Source: Lutibacter flavus (lineage in GTDB: Bacteria; Bacteroidota; Bacteroidia; Flavobacteriales; Flavobacteriaceae). Taken from it: a DNA stretch of 64,000 nucleotides. The stretch covers positions 605,754 to 669,753 of the forward strand of contig NZ_FZNX01000001.1 in assembly GCF_900188355.1 (NCBI RefSeq), written 5' to 3'. A model generated the notes under the pieces. The model saw only the letters and a program-made list of their open reading frames with translations. It had not been told where the DNA came from and made no database searches. Shown here in pieces: positions 7,252 to 16,312 of the stretch (position 1 is its first letter; every line of letters starts with the position of its first letter). The position numbers and the translations under genes are program-made.

Positions 7252-8157
7252 TTAACTAATTAACGATTCTATATTATTAATTATTTCAGAAATATCAGTT
7301 TCAAAATCAAACCAATGTATGTCATCATCTTTTTTATTCCAAGTTACTTGACGTTTAGCAAATCTTCTTGTATTTTTTTTAATTTCTTCAATTGCAAACT
7401 CCAAAGTACAGTTTCCATCAAAATAATTGAAAAGCTCTCTGTAGCCAACAGTTTGAAGCGCATTTAAGTTTTTATTTGGGTATAATTTTTTAGCTTCTTC
7501 AATTAAACCTTGGTCAATCATTATATCAACACGCTTATTAATACGATTGTACATAATTTCTCTATCAGCACTTAAACCAATTTTTATAGGGGTGAAATTA
7601 CGTTTTGCTTTTGGTTTATTTTTAAATTCGGAATACGTTTTACCCGTGCCAATGCAAATTTCTAAAGCTCTAATTATGCGATGTGGATTTTCAATTTCAA
7701 TTGTATTATAAGAATTCAGGTCTAACTCTTTTAATTTCTTTTGCAAAGATTCAATTCCATCTTCTTTAAGTTGAATGTTAAGCTGATCTCTTATTTCCGG
7801 TGAAACTTCAGGGAAATAATCTAAACCATCAATAACAGCATTGGTATATAAGCCACTGCCACCAACCATAATTGCAAGATTATTCTTTAAAAGAAGTTCA
7901 TCTAGTTTTTTTAATGCATCATTTTCAAATTGTCCGACACTATAATTTTCAAAGATGGATCTATTTTGGATAAAATGATGTTTAGCTGCAGTCAATTCTT
8001 CACAAGAAGGAACAGCAGTTCCAATTTTCATTTCTTTATAAAACTGACGGGAATCACAAGAAATTATTTCGGCATTAAAATGTTGAGCAAGTTTAATACT
8101 TATGGCAGTTTTACCAATTGCTGTAGCACCAATAACTGTAATTAAATAGTTAGACAT
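7252..8157 (-). CDS. miaA: tRNA dimethylallyltransferase
   Basis: MiaA transfers a dimethylallyl group to A37 of tRNAs that read UNN codons. The P-loop GATAIGKT lies at residues 10-17, followed by the SCDSRQFYKEMKIGTA segment and VGGSGLYTNAVIDGLD, all typical of the family. I chose the ATG at 8157 (301 residues) because it gives the standard MiaA N-terminus MSNYLITVIGATAIGKT and starts one base after the stop of the upstream channel gene. A longer frame starting at 8196 would overlap that gene and add 13 unconserved residues. Confidence 0.92.
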   Translation of the reverse strand: MSNYLITVIGATAIGKTAISIKLAQHFNAEIISCDSRQFYKEMKIGTAVPSCEELTAAKHHFIQNRSIFENYSVGQFENDALKKLDELLLKNNLAIMVGGSGLYTNAVIDGLDYFPEVSPEIRDQLNIQLKEDGIESLQKKLKELDLNSYNTIEIENPHRIIRALEICIGTGKTYSEFKNKPKAKRNFTPIKIGLSADREIMYNRINKRVDIMIDQGLIEEAKKLYPNKNLNALQTVGYRELFNYFDGNCTLEFAIEEIKKNTRRFAKRQVTWNKKDDDIHWFDFETDISEIINNIESLIS

Positions 8158-8158
8158 G

Positions 8159-8980
8159 TTACAATTTTTCACCACATTTATTACAATATTCTGCATTGTC
8201 TAAATGCGTATCTGCTCCGCAAAATTTACAATGTTGAGTATTTGTTTGTATTTTTGTGTTTGTTTTAGCCATTTCTGAAGTTACAATACCTGTAGGAATA
8301 GCAATAATTCCATAACCCAATATCATTACAATACTAGCAATAAATTGACCTAAAGGTGTATGAGGTGAAATATCTCCGTAACCCACTGTGGTTAAGGTTA
8401 CTATCGCCCAATACATACTGTAAGGAATACTTGTAAAACCATTTTCGGGTCCTTCTATTAAATACATTACTGTACCTAAAATAACGGTTAATAATAGCAC
8501 TACAAATAAAAATACGGCAATTTTTATTCTGCTAGCTTTTAGTGCAGCTGCTAAAGTTATAGAAGCACCTAAATAACGTGTCAATTTTAAAATTCTAAAA
8601 ACTCGCAATAAACGCAGGGCTCTTAAAGCAACTAATGCATGTGTTCCAACAAAAATTAATGATAAATATTTAGGAATTGTTGCTAAAAAGTCAATTACTC
8701 CATAAAAGCTAAATATATAGGAGGTTGGTTTTTTAATAGATACTATTCTGGCAATGTATTCTAAGGTGAAAAGGATGGTAATAATCCATTCAGAAATATT
8801 TAAAAAGTTATGATATTCACTATCGAAACTTTCAACGCTTTCTAGCATCACTAAAATTATACTAGCAATAATTGTAAGAATTAAAATGATATCAAACAAC
8901 TTGCCGTTTGGTGTATCTGCTTCATAAATTACTTCATGAAGTTTAGATTTCCAATTCTTTTTAATGTTTAGATCTTCCAA
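8159..8980 (-). CDS. Voltage-gated-type potassium channel with C-terminal zinc ribbon
   Basis: The 273-residue membrane protein has six predicted transmembrane segments, an S4-like helix with regularly spaced arginines (RALRLLRVFRILKLTR, about 124-139) and the selectivity filter TLTTVGYGD. This is the Kv-type ion transporter family and the filter sequence points to potassium. After the last helix comes a short tail ending in a four-cysteine zinc ribbon (C251, C254, C266, C269), which should bind zinc in the cytoplasm. That appendage is found in some bacterial channels but its role is not clear. The gene stands 1 base ahead of miaA. Confidence 0.88.
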   Translation of the reverse strand: MEDLNIKKNWKSKLHEVIYEADTPNGKLFDIILILTIIASIILVMLESVESFDSEYHNFLNISEWIITILFTLEYIARIVSIKKPTSYIFSFYGVIDFLATIPKYLSLIFVGTHALVALRALRLLRVFRILKLTRYLGASITLAAALKASRIKIAVFLFVVLLLTVILGTVMYLIEGPENGFTSIPYSMYWAIVTLTTVGYGDISPHTPLGQFIASIVMILGYGIIAIPTGIVTSEMAKTNTKIQTNTQHCKFCGADTHLDNAEYCNKCGEKL

Positions 8981-9061
8981 AGGTTATTTTTTAATAAAAT
9001 AAATACTAAAATAATTCTTTTATTTTAATTAAAATTCATTAAATATTTAATTTAAATAATT

Positions 9062-11020
9062 TTATCTAATTTTTAAAACAATAGGAGTTTTTTGAGAATT
9101 TATTGTTTGACTAAAAAGTTCTTTCAATAAATTGTATTCAAAATTATAGTAGATAGATTTATTAATTTCTAAATTGCTACTTAAAGTTATTTTATAATCT
9201 TCATTTTTTCTAACTAGTAATTTAAAACTTCCACTATTTTCTGGTAAAGCTAAAGAAATATTTTTAGGGAATGATTCAATCTTATAATTATCAGGAACTT
9301 CTAATGAAAAAGTTGTAGAATATTTTCTTGGATATCCAAAATCAACAGGGTATAGTCTGTTATTGAGTTTAAAAGGGTTTTTATCTAATTTTTCATCAAA
9401 ATAGGGATTCAAGAAAATAGTATTTAGGTTTTCAAAATTTTCAATTTGAATTTCAAAAATTTCAGTAAGAGGTTTTTCTTTTTTATTTTTATTAACAACC
9501 TCATAATTAATTACTTCTAAATCGTTAAAACTACTTTCGAACTCCGAAATTGAATCATCTTCAATTAGTGAAATTATTTTTTTTCTTTTAAAATATGAAT
9601 CATAGCCGAAGTATTTTTTTCGTAATTTCCCTGTAATTGAGCCATCCTCTTTTAATTCTAAAAAAACGTTAATAGAGGTTTTTGAATTTTCATTTGGAAT
9701 TATATCAATCCAATAACTATCATTTTCAAAATCCATAACTCTACCATATCCATTAAGACATCTATAAGGTAACAATCCAAATGGTATCAATTTTTCAGTA
9801 GCATCAATTAAATACGTTTTGTTGTCTATATCTATTTTTGCAATAATGTAATTGAAATCTGAAATAATAGGGTGAACTTTAGTTGCATTGCCATTATTTC
9901 TAGTTGATAATAAAACCATTTGAGTATTTAAACCTACTGATTTTAAGGCGTTAATTAAGGAAATATTTATTTCACCAACATTCCCTATTTTGTTTTCAAA
10001 AGCATTTTTAACATTTACATTTTTAAAAATACTATTCTTTTTATTCCAAGTAAAATGATTTTGTATAAAACTATATATTGCTTTAGCTCTTTCTAATTCA
10101 TCTTCAAGTGATTTTATTTCAATAGGAATTAATTTTTCGAAATAGCTGGTTTTTTTTAATTGTTTACCAACGTTTTTGTCGGTTTTAAATTCTTTATCAA
10201 CAGCTTCCCAAGTAGTAGTGAATTTTTTGTTTGTGCCATCAAACCAAATTGTTTCTGCTAACTCAAATTTAATTTTTGCAACAAAATTATCTTTATCAGT
10301 CATATAATCTTCAACTTCAAAAGCTGGGATATTTTCCATTTCATATTTAATTTCTTCACAATTAGCAGAACCTGCTATACCAGGAACTCTGAAGCAATTC
10401 TTTTTTACTGTTGAAGAATTGGTTTTTAATTTTAAGTACCCTTTTAGTTGCCTGTTATAAACATAATTACCTGGAACAGATGCTATGTATTGGCTGAATT
10501 TTTTAGGTATATCAGATTGAAATTCCCAACCAGTTAAATTAAATTTAAATGGGCTATTTAAAACATATTCAACTTGAATAATACAACCCTCTTTTAAATT
10601 TGGCATTGTAAATTTTACGCTTTTCCAATTTTCATTTATCTTTTCCTTGAAAATTTGTGAATTTTCAAGATAAGTTTTTTCATAACCATTTAATGTAAAA
10701 CCTGTTATATTTGAAACTGTTTCACGATTATTTTTAGAATTATATAATGGTATTTCAAAAGTAGCATTATCGTAACCTTCTTTTTTAAATATTTTTATTT
10801 TAAAAAAATATTTAGTTTCAATAACTATTTTATCGTTTTTAATTTTAAATACTGTATTCCCTGATTCAAATAAGACAACAGCATTTGCAAGTGTGTCTAA
10901 ACTGTATTCTAATAAATCGATTTCTTCTTGTGTAATTCTGTTTTTTTCTGAAGTATTAGTGTTTTGAGCGTTTGAAAATAAAGTGAATAGAAAAATTGTA
11001 GCAATAATTAATTTTTTCAT
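9062..11020 (-). CDS. DUF3857/transglutaminase-fold exported protein with degenerate active site
   Basis: The 652-residue protein has a signal peptide (MKKLIIATIFLFTLFSNAQ, 1-19), a DUF3857 domain (about 50-250), a transglutaminase-like core (about 305-420) and a beta-rich C-terminal domain. The core keeps the fold signature AKAIYSFIQNHFTWN (312-326), but the residue normally a catalytic cysteine is V348 (KIGNVGEIN) and the usual histidine position is Y391 (SDFNYIIAK); only the aspartate (D407, YLIDAT) remains. It therefore probably binds rather than cross-links or cleaves. Related exported proteins are common in Flavobacteriia. It ends its frame in a non-coding AT-rich gap and starts 13 bases after the DnaQ/GIY-YIG gene. 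Confidence 0.85.
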   Translation of the reverse strand: MKKLIIATIFLFTLFSNAQNTNTSEKNRITQEEIDLLEYSLDTLANAVVLFESGNTVFKIKNDKIVIETKYFFKIKIFKKEGYDNATFEIPLYNSKNNRETVSNITGFTLNGYEKTYLENSQIFKEKINENWKSVKFTMPNLKEGCIIQVEYVLNSPFKFNLTGWEFQSDIPKKFSQYIASVPGNYVYNRQLKGYLKLKTNSSTVKKNCFRVPGIAGSANCEEIKYEMENIPAFEVEDYMTDKDNFVAKIKFELAETIWFDGTNKKFTTTWEAVDKEFKTDKNVGKQLKKTSYFEKLIPIEIKSLEDELERAKAIYSFIQNHFTWNKKNSIFKNVNVKNAFENKIGNVGEINISLINALKSVGLNTQMVLLSTRNNGNATKVHPIISDFNYIIAKIDIDNKTYLIDATEKLIPFGLLPYRCLNGYGRVMDFENDSYWIDIIPNENSKTSINVFLELKEDGSITGKLRKKYFGYDSYFKRKKIISLIEDDSISEFESSFNDLEVINYEVVNKNKKEKPLTEIFEIQIENFENLNTIFLNPYFDEKLDKNPFKLNNRLYPVDFGYPRKYSTTFSLEVPDNYKIESFPKNISLALPENSGSFKLLVRKNEDYKITLSSNLEINKSIYYNFEYNLLKELFSQTINSQKTPIVLKIR

Positions 11021-11033
11021 AGATTGGGTTTTG

Positions 11034-12113
11034 TCAAAATCGAATTAGTTTTTCAACTGTATTTTTTTGTAAGTAATTTTTAACTGTATTTCTATTTGAT
11101 AAGGAATTTTCCATAGGTGAAACAAGGTTTCTTAAGATTTCAATATTGTTAATTTGATGACTTAATTCTGTGTAACCAAAACCAATTAATTCACTATTTT
11201 CAATAAGTAAAACTGATTTTTCACCAATTGATCTGCCTTTATCAATTACCAGCAAATTTTCGTTACTAAATTCTATTTTTGTAAAATTATTTTTTGCTTT
11301 AAAATTAAATTTAGGTTTATTAATTTTAATTTCTTCAAGGTATTTCAATTGGGCAATTAGCTCATTTCCAGTCTCTTCAAATGAAACTGTTATAACTGTG
11401 TTTTGTATTATTTGAGCCTTTTTTGAAGTTCTTAAAAACAATTGGTTTACTGTTTTCTTTATATTTTTTCCTTTACCAATATAAATAATTGTTTTTTCGG
11501 AATTATAAATATAAAATAAACCAGCAGTTGAAGGTAACTCATCTAAAATTGATAATAATTTTGGGGCTAATTTTTTTGAATTTTCAATTTTAATAGCTTG
11601 TTTTACTATTTCTTTACTTGTGTCCTTGTTTAATAATAATTTAAATAATTGAACCGTTGCAATAGCATCTCCATCAGCTCTGTGTCGGCTAGATACCGGA
11701 ATTCCGAGGGATCTACACAATTTTCCAAGTTTGTATGAAGACTGCTCAGGCATTAATTTTTGACTTAATTCAACGGTACATAACGTATTTCGTTCAAAAT
11801 CAAACCCTAATCTTCTAAATTCTGTAGTTAAAATTCGATTGTCAAAGTTAGCATTGTGAGCGACCAAAATGCAATCTGTAGTAATTTCTACAATTCGTTT
11901 AGCAACCTCAAAAAATTTGGGTGCATTTTTAAGCATTCCGTTATTTATACCAGTTAAGTTTACAACAAAAGGTTGAATCGCTTTTTCAGGATTCACTAAA
12001 CTAATAAATTGATCAACTATTTGTGTGCCGTCAAATTTATATATAGCAATTTCTGTAATTCCTTCTTCATTAAATTTTCCACCGGTAGTTTCTATGTCAA
12101 GTATTGCGTACAA
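11034..12113 (-). CDS. DnaQ-type 3'-5' exonuclease fused to a GIY-YIG nuclease domain
   Basis: From the TTG at 12113 the protein has 359 residues. The exonuclease domain shows the DEDDh residues: DIETTG (D6, E8), HNANFDNRIL (D91) and RHRADGDA (H144, D149). A second domain begins near residue 197 with TAGLFYIYNS and IIYIGKGKN, the GIY-YIG nuclease core as in UvrC. The architecture is that of the bacterial DnaQ/UvrC-like repair proteins. Family members start with the sequence YAILDIETTG, so the TTG one base after the yggS stop is preferred; a longer TTG frame from 12152 would overlap yggS by 38 bases. Tight spacing implies coupled translation with yggS. Confidence 0.85.
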   Translation of the reverse strand: MYAILDIETTGGKFNEEGITEIAIYKFDGTQIVDQFISLVNPEKAIQPFVVNLTGINNGMLKNAPKFFEVAKRIVEITTDCILVAHNANFDNRILTTEFRRLGFDFERNTLCTVELSQKLMPEQSSYKLGKLCRSLGIPVSSRHRADGDAIATVQLFKLLLNKDTSKEIVKQAIKIENSKKLAPKLLSILDELPSTAGLFYIYNSEKTIIYIGKGKNIKKTVNQLFLRTSKKAQIIQNTVITVSFEETGNELIAQLKYLEEIKINKPKFNFKAKNNFTKIEFSNENLLVIDKGRSIGEKSVLLIENSELIGFGYTELSHQINNIEILRNLVSPMENSLSNRNTVKNYLQKNTVEKLIRF

Positions 12114-12114
12114 A

Positions 12115-12783
12115 TTATTTATAATTTCTTGTTCCAAATATAGCACTACCAACTCTAATCATGGTGCTGCCTTCTTCAATTGCAATTTTATAGTCACCAC
12201 TCATTCCCATAGATAATTTAGATAGATTTATATTTATTGAATTGTGTTCTTTTAAAATGTCAAAATATTTTTTTAAAATTTTAAATTCAGTTCTTATAAT
12301 GGATTCATCCTCAGTAAAACTAGCCATTCCCATTAAACCAACAATATTAATGTTTTCCAATTTTTTTATTTCTTCGGAACTTAATAAATCCTGAACCTCA
12401 TTAAATGACAAGCCAAATTTTGTTTCTTCACGTGCTATTTTTACCTGTAATAAACAATTAATTATTCTATTATTTTTAATTGCTTGTTTATTTATTTCAT
12501 TTAAAGTTTTAAAACGATCTACACCATGAATTAAATGTACGAAATGAGCCATATACTTTACTTTGTTGCTTTGTAAATGCCCAATCATGTGCCATTCAAT
12601 GTCCTTTGGTAATTCTTCATATTTTGCTGCCATTTCCTGAATTTTATTTTCACCAAACACTTTTTGTCCAGCATCATAAGCTTCTTTTATGGCAGAAGTT
12701 GGTTTAGTTTTAGAAACAGCAACCAAACAAACATTTTCAGGAATAGAATTTTTAATCTTATTAAGGTTTTTAGCGATACTCAT
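12115..12783 (-). CDS. yggS: YggS family pyridoxal phosphate homeostasis protein
   Basis: The 222-residue protein is a single TIM-barrel of the alanine-racemase N-terminal fold. AVSKTKP (22-28) carries the lysine that binds PLP (K25), and GENKIQEM, WHMIGHLQSNKVK and the closing STMIRVGSAIFG are family signatures. YggS binds PLP and helps keep its supply and amino acid balance; no catalytic activity is firmly known. It is the first gene of a tightly packed minus-strand pair with the DnaQ/GIY-YIG gene and lies 42 bases after DUF1015. Confidence 0.92.
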   Translation of the reverse strand: MSIAKNLNKIKNSIPENVCLVAVSKTKPTSAIKEAYDAGQKVFGENKIQEMAAKYEELPKDIEWHMIGHLQSNKVKYMAHFVHLIHGVDRFKTLNEINKQAIKNNRIINCLLQVKIAREETKFGLSFNEVQDLLSSEEIKKLENINIVGLMGMASFTEDESIIRTEFKILKKYFDILKEHNSININLSKLSMGMSGDYKIAIEEGSTMIRVGSAIFGTRNYK

Positions 12784-12825
12784 AAAATTTGTAACAGATA
12801 ATTTGCAAAGATAATTGAAATAATA

Positions 12826-14067
12826 TTAATCATTAATTTCAAAGATTGTTAATCCGCTTCGCAATTTGGGTTCAATATAAGTGCTTTTAGGTGGCATTCT
12901 AAGTCCTTCATTTACAACTGCTTTTAATTGATCAACAGAAACAGGAAACAATCCAAAACCAACTTTGTAATTTCCTTTATCTACTTCTTTTTTTAATTGT
13001 TTTTTATTGTAAACAGAAGGTAAACATTTAATACGCGAATCGGTTTTTAAATCTTTTATACCCAAAATTGGCTTTAAAATTATTTTATTTAAAATATGTG
13101 TGTCTAAATCTGATAGTGCATTGTTTATTGGAACCTCAGTTTTCCTGAGATATAAAGAATAGTATTCACCATTTAAATACATACTAAAATGATGTTTTTT
13201 ACTTGGTTCATATACGTTTTTACCTTTATTCTCCACAATAAATAAAACAGCAAGTTTCTTTAAAAATTCTTCTTTTGTGAGACCATTTAAATTTTTCACA
13301 AACCGGTTGAATGATGAGATTTTTAAATTGGCATCAGAAATCAAATAACTCATGAAGTAATTATAATTTTCTTCACCTGTATGATTTTTATTTTCTTGTT
13401 TGTTTTTGTTAGCCAAATAGTTGGAAGATGCGGTTCTATGGTGGCCATCAGCTATATAAATGGCTTTCATTTTATCAAATTCTTTCGCTATATTTTCAAT
13501 ATCTAAATCATCATCAATTATCCAAAGTTTATGCAATCGCCGGTTCTGAGTCATAAACTCAAATTCAGAACGCGTTTGGTTATACTTTCTGTAAATTCGA
13601 TTTATATAATTGCTTTCAGGATAGGTAAGTAGCACTGGTTCAGCATTAAATCCAGTGATTCCCAAATAATTCCCAAATAATTCTTCTCGAGCTTTTAAGG
13701 TATCCTCGTGTTTTTTAATAATACCATTTTGATAATCTTTTACATGAGCAGCAGCAATAATTCCCCAAAAAGTATCACCTCCATAAGATTTTTCATGTAG
13801 GTAATATTGAGATCTACCATCTTTGCGATAAATATTTTCATTTTTAAATTTCTGATATGTTTTATATACTAATTTAAACCGTTCTTCACCAGTTAATTCA
13901 TCTTGATTTTCGTAACCTGGTTTTATAATATGTAAAAAGGAAAAAGGATTGTAGCGTAAACTTGCTTTTAATTCAGATTTAGAATATTCATCATATGATC
14001 TTGAAGTTGCCAACGCAGCTTTATCCCGTGTTGGTCTTGTAGCTTTAAAGGGTTTTATAGTTGCCAT
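12826..14067 (-). CDS. DUF1015 family protein
   Basis: The 413-residue cytoplasmic protein carries the best conserved DUF1015 stretch, YIADGHHRTASSNYL (about 206-220), and the N-terminal IKPFKATRPT and SLRYNPFSFLHI segments. The biochemical function is not established. In many bacteria the gene sits with serine-biosynthesis genes, and here it follows serC and a serA-like gene on the same strand, separated from them by a terminator at 14139-14170. Length is normal for the family. Confidence 0.88.
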   Translation of the reverse strand: MATIKPFKATRPTRDKAALATSRSYDEYSKSELKASLRYNPFSFLHIIKPGYENQDELTGEERFKLVYKTYQKFKNENIYRKDGRSQYYLHEKSYGGDTFWGIIAAAHVKDYQNGIIKKHEDTLKAREELFGNYLGITGFNAEPVLLTYPESNYINRIYRKYNQTRSEFEFMTQNRRLHKLWIIDDDLDIENIAKEFDKMKAIYIADGHHRTASSNYLANKNKQENKNHTGEENYNYFMSYLISDANLKISSFNRFVKNLNGLTKEEFLKKLAVLFIVENKGKNVYEPSKKHHFSMYLNGEYYSLYLRKTEVPINNALSDLDTHILNKIILKPILGIKDLKTDSRIKCLPSVYNKKQLKKEVDKGNYKVGFGLFPVSVDQLKAVVNEGLRMPPKSTYIEPKLRSGLTIFEIND

Positions 14068-14138
14068 ATCAATTCTTTCAGATATTTTGTATTATTGCTA
14101 AAATAGATACTCAAAGATACAACTATATTAAATTTTAT

Positions 14139-14170
14139 TAAAAAAAAAGGATGCTATTTTAGCATCCTTT
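14139..14170 (-). terminator. Terminator after the serA-like gene
   Basis: On the minus strand GGATGCTA pairs with TAGCATCC (14149-14156 with 14160-14167) and is followed by about nine T. It lies just after the stop of the gene at 14191. Confidence 0.85.
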
Positions 14171-14190
14171 TAATTTTTATGTGAAATAGG

Positions 14191-15141
14191 TTATTTTAAA
14201 ATCTCAATAATTTGAGAAGCTAATTCAGTTCCAATTCTATCTTGTGCTTCACCAGTTGCAGCTCCAATATGAGGTGTAAGTGATAAATTAGGATTCATTA
14301 AAAGTTGAATTTCAGGAGTTGGTTCATTTTCAAATACATCTAATGCTGCTGATGAAATTTGACCTTCTTCTATTGCTTTAACCAAAGCAACTTCATCAAC
14401 CACACCACCACGAGCTGCATTAATAAGAATAGCAGTATTTTTCATCATTTCAAATTCTTTAGTTGAAATAACATACTCTTTTTGTGCGGGTACATGAAGA
14501 GTAACAAAATCAGCTTGTTTTAAAACTTCTTCTTTTGAAATAGTATTAATATTAAAGAATAAAGATTGATGGTCGAAAAATTCTAATTCTAAATTTACGC
14601 TGTCTATAAAAGGGTCAAATGCAATAACTTTCATACCTAGACCTAAACCAACTTTTGCAGTTGCCTGACCAATTCTACCAAAGCCAATAACACCTAGTGT
14701 TTTACCTTTTAATTCAACACCTTTTGCATATGCTTTTTTAAACACTTTAAATTTTGAGTCACCTTCTAACGGCATATTTCTGTTAGAATCATGTAAAAAA
14801 CGAACTAGGCTAAATAAATGTGCAAATACTAGTTCTGCGACAGAATGAGATGATGCTGCAGGTGTATTAATTACATTAATTCCTTTTTCACGGGCATAAT
14901 CAACATCAATATTATCCATACCAACACCACCACGTCCAATAATTTTAATTGAAGGGCAATTATCGATAATGTCTGTTCTGACTTGTGTTGCACTTCTAAC
15001 AAGCAAAACAGTAACATTATTGGTGTTTATATAATCAACAAGTTGCCCTTGGGCTACAGTTGTTAAATCTACTTCAAAACCAGCTTCTTCAAGTGCTTTT
15101 ACACCACTTGCGGCAATACCGTCATTAGCTAATACTTTCAT
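14191..15141 (-). CDS. serA: D-2-hydroxyacid dehydrogenase, probable D-3-phosphoglycerate dehydrogenase
   Basis: The 316-residue enzyme has the NAD-binding GFGRIG motif (153-158) and the family catalytic triad: R244 in NAARGGVVDE, E273 in ENEP and H291 in TPHIGAAT. It lacks the C-terminal ACT domain, as do the short-form PGDH enzymes, so serine feedback through that domain is not expected. Position directly after serC (21-base gap) makes the first step of serine synthesis, oxidation of 3-phosphoglycerate, the likely reaction. A different 2-hydroxyacid substrate cannot be excluded from sequence alone. Confidence 0.88.
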   Translation of the reverse strand: MKVLANDGIAASGVKALEEAGFEVDLTTVAQGQLVDYINTNNVTVLLVRSATQVRTDIIDNCPSIKIIGRGGVGMDNIDVDYAREKGINVINTPAASSHSVAELVFAHLFSLVRFLHDSNRNMPLEGDSKFKVFKKAYAKGVELKGKTLGVIGFGRIGQATAKVGLGLGMKVIAFDPFIDSVNLELEFFDHQSLFFNINTISKEEVLKQADFVTLHVPAQKEYVISTKEFEMMKNTAILINAARGGVVDEVALVKAIEEGQISSAALDVFENEPTPEIQLLMNPNLSLTPHIGAATGEAQDRIGTELASQIIEILK

Positions 15142-15162
15142 TTTATTTTTGATTTTTTTAGT

Positions 15163-16230
15163 TTAAATTTCTTTTTCAAGTTGTTGCATTACATCAACTA
15201 AAACCTGTACACTTTCTATTGGCATTGCATTGTATATACTTGCTCTATAACCCCCAACTGATCTATGCCCTTTAATACCACTAATTCCTACAGCATTCCA
15301 TAGTTTATCAAATGCCTCTTTGTGATCTTCATTCGCCAAAGTAAAAGTTACATTCATTAATGAACGATCTTCTTTTTCTGCAAATCCATTAAATAGTGGA
15401 TTTCTATCTATTTCAGCATATAATATTGCTGCTTTAGCTTCATTTAATTTTTCAATTGCTGGAATACCTCCTAAATCTTTTAACCACTGCAAGGTTAGCA
15501 TAGAAACGTAAACAGGAAATACAGCTGGTGTATTAAACATGCTGTCACTCTTAATGTGACTTTGATAATCTAACATTGCTGGAATTGTACGGCCAGTTTT
15601 ACCTAAAATTTCATCTTTTACAATAACTAAAGTTGTACCAGCCGGACCCATATTTTTTTGAGCACCTGCATATATTAAATCGAATTGAGTAAAATCTAAT
15701 TGACGCGAAAATATATCTGAACTCATATCACAAACTAACAAACTATCAGTTTTAGGAAACTCCTTAAATTGGGTCCCATAAATAGTATTGTTAGATGTAA
15801 CGTGAACATAATCTAAACCACTTGGAACTGAATAATTTTTTGGTATATAATTAAAAGTTTTGTCTTTTGAAGATGCAAATACTTCAACATCACCAAATAG
15901 TTTTGCTTCTTTAATAGCTTTAGAACTCCAAGCTCCTGTATCTATATAACCAGCTTTTCCATCAACTTTCATTAAGTTGTAAGCAGTCATTAAAAATTCT
16001 AAACTAGCACCTCCTTGTAAAAATAATACTGAATATCCTTCAGGTAAGTTTAATAATTCTTTTACTAAACTTCGAGCATTTTCCATCACTTCAACAAATT
16101 CTTTGCTTCTGTGAGAAATTTCAATTAACGATAAATTTAAACCATTAAAATTGATAACAGCATCAGCTGCTTTTTTTAAAACTTCTTGCGGTAAAATACA
16201 CGGTCCTGCACTAAAATTATGTTTTTTCAT
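15163..16230 (-). CDS. serC: Phosphoserine aminotransferase
   Basis: The 355-residue class-V aminotransferase starts with HNFSAGPCILP (4-14), typical of SerC, and places the PLP lysine in YAGAQKNMGPAG (K192). It contains LQGGAS (71-76) and the closing VGGYRASIYNAMP motif. It converts 3-phosphohydroxypyruvate to phosphoserine and also serves the PLP pathway in many bacteria. Together with the serA-like gene downstream it forms a two-gene serine operon. Confidence 0.95.
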   Translation of the reverse strand: MKKHNFSAGPCILPQEVLKKAADAVINFNGLNLSLIEISHRSKEFVEVMENARSLVKELLNLPEGYSVLFLQGGASLEFLMTAYNLMKVDGKAGYIDTGAWSSKAIKEAKLFGDVEVFASSKDKTFNYIPKNYSVPSGLDYVHVTSNNTIYGTQFKEFPKTDSLLVCDMSSDIFSRQLDFTQFDLIYAGAQKNMGPAGTTLVIVKDEILGKTGRTIPAMLDYQSHIKSDSMFNTPAVFPVYVSMLTLQWLKDLGGIPAIEKLNEAKAAILYAEIDRNPLFNGFAEKEDRSLMNVTFTLANEDHKEAFDKLWNAVGISGIKGHRSVGGYRASIYNAMPIESVQVLVDVMQQLEKEI

Positions 16231-16312
16231 CTTATATTATAAATATGAGTTTAGTTAAACAAATTTCGTAAAAAAAAGAAGAATACTTGTAATTAATATT
16301 ATAAAAAAAAGA

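Noticed and set aside
12114..12152. Longer N-terminus of the DnaQ/GIY-YIG protein
   Set aside because: The added residues are the other-frame reading of the yggS 3' end and not part of the family.
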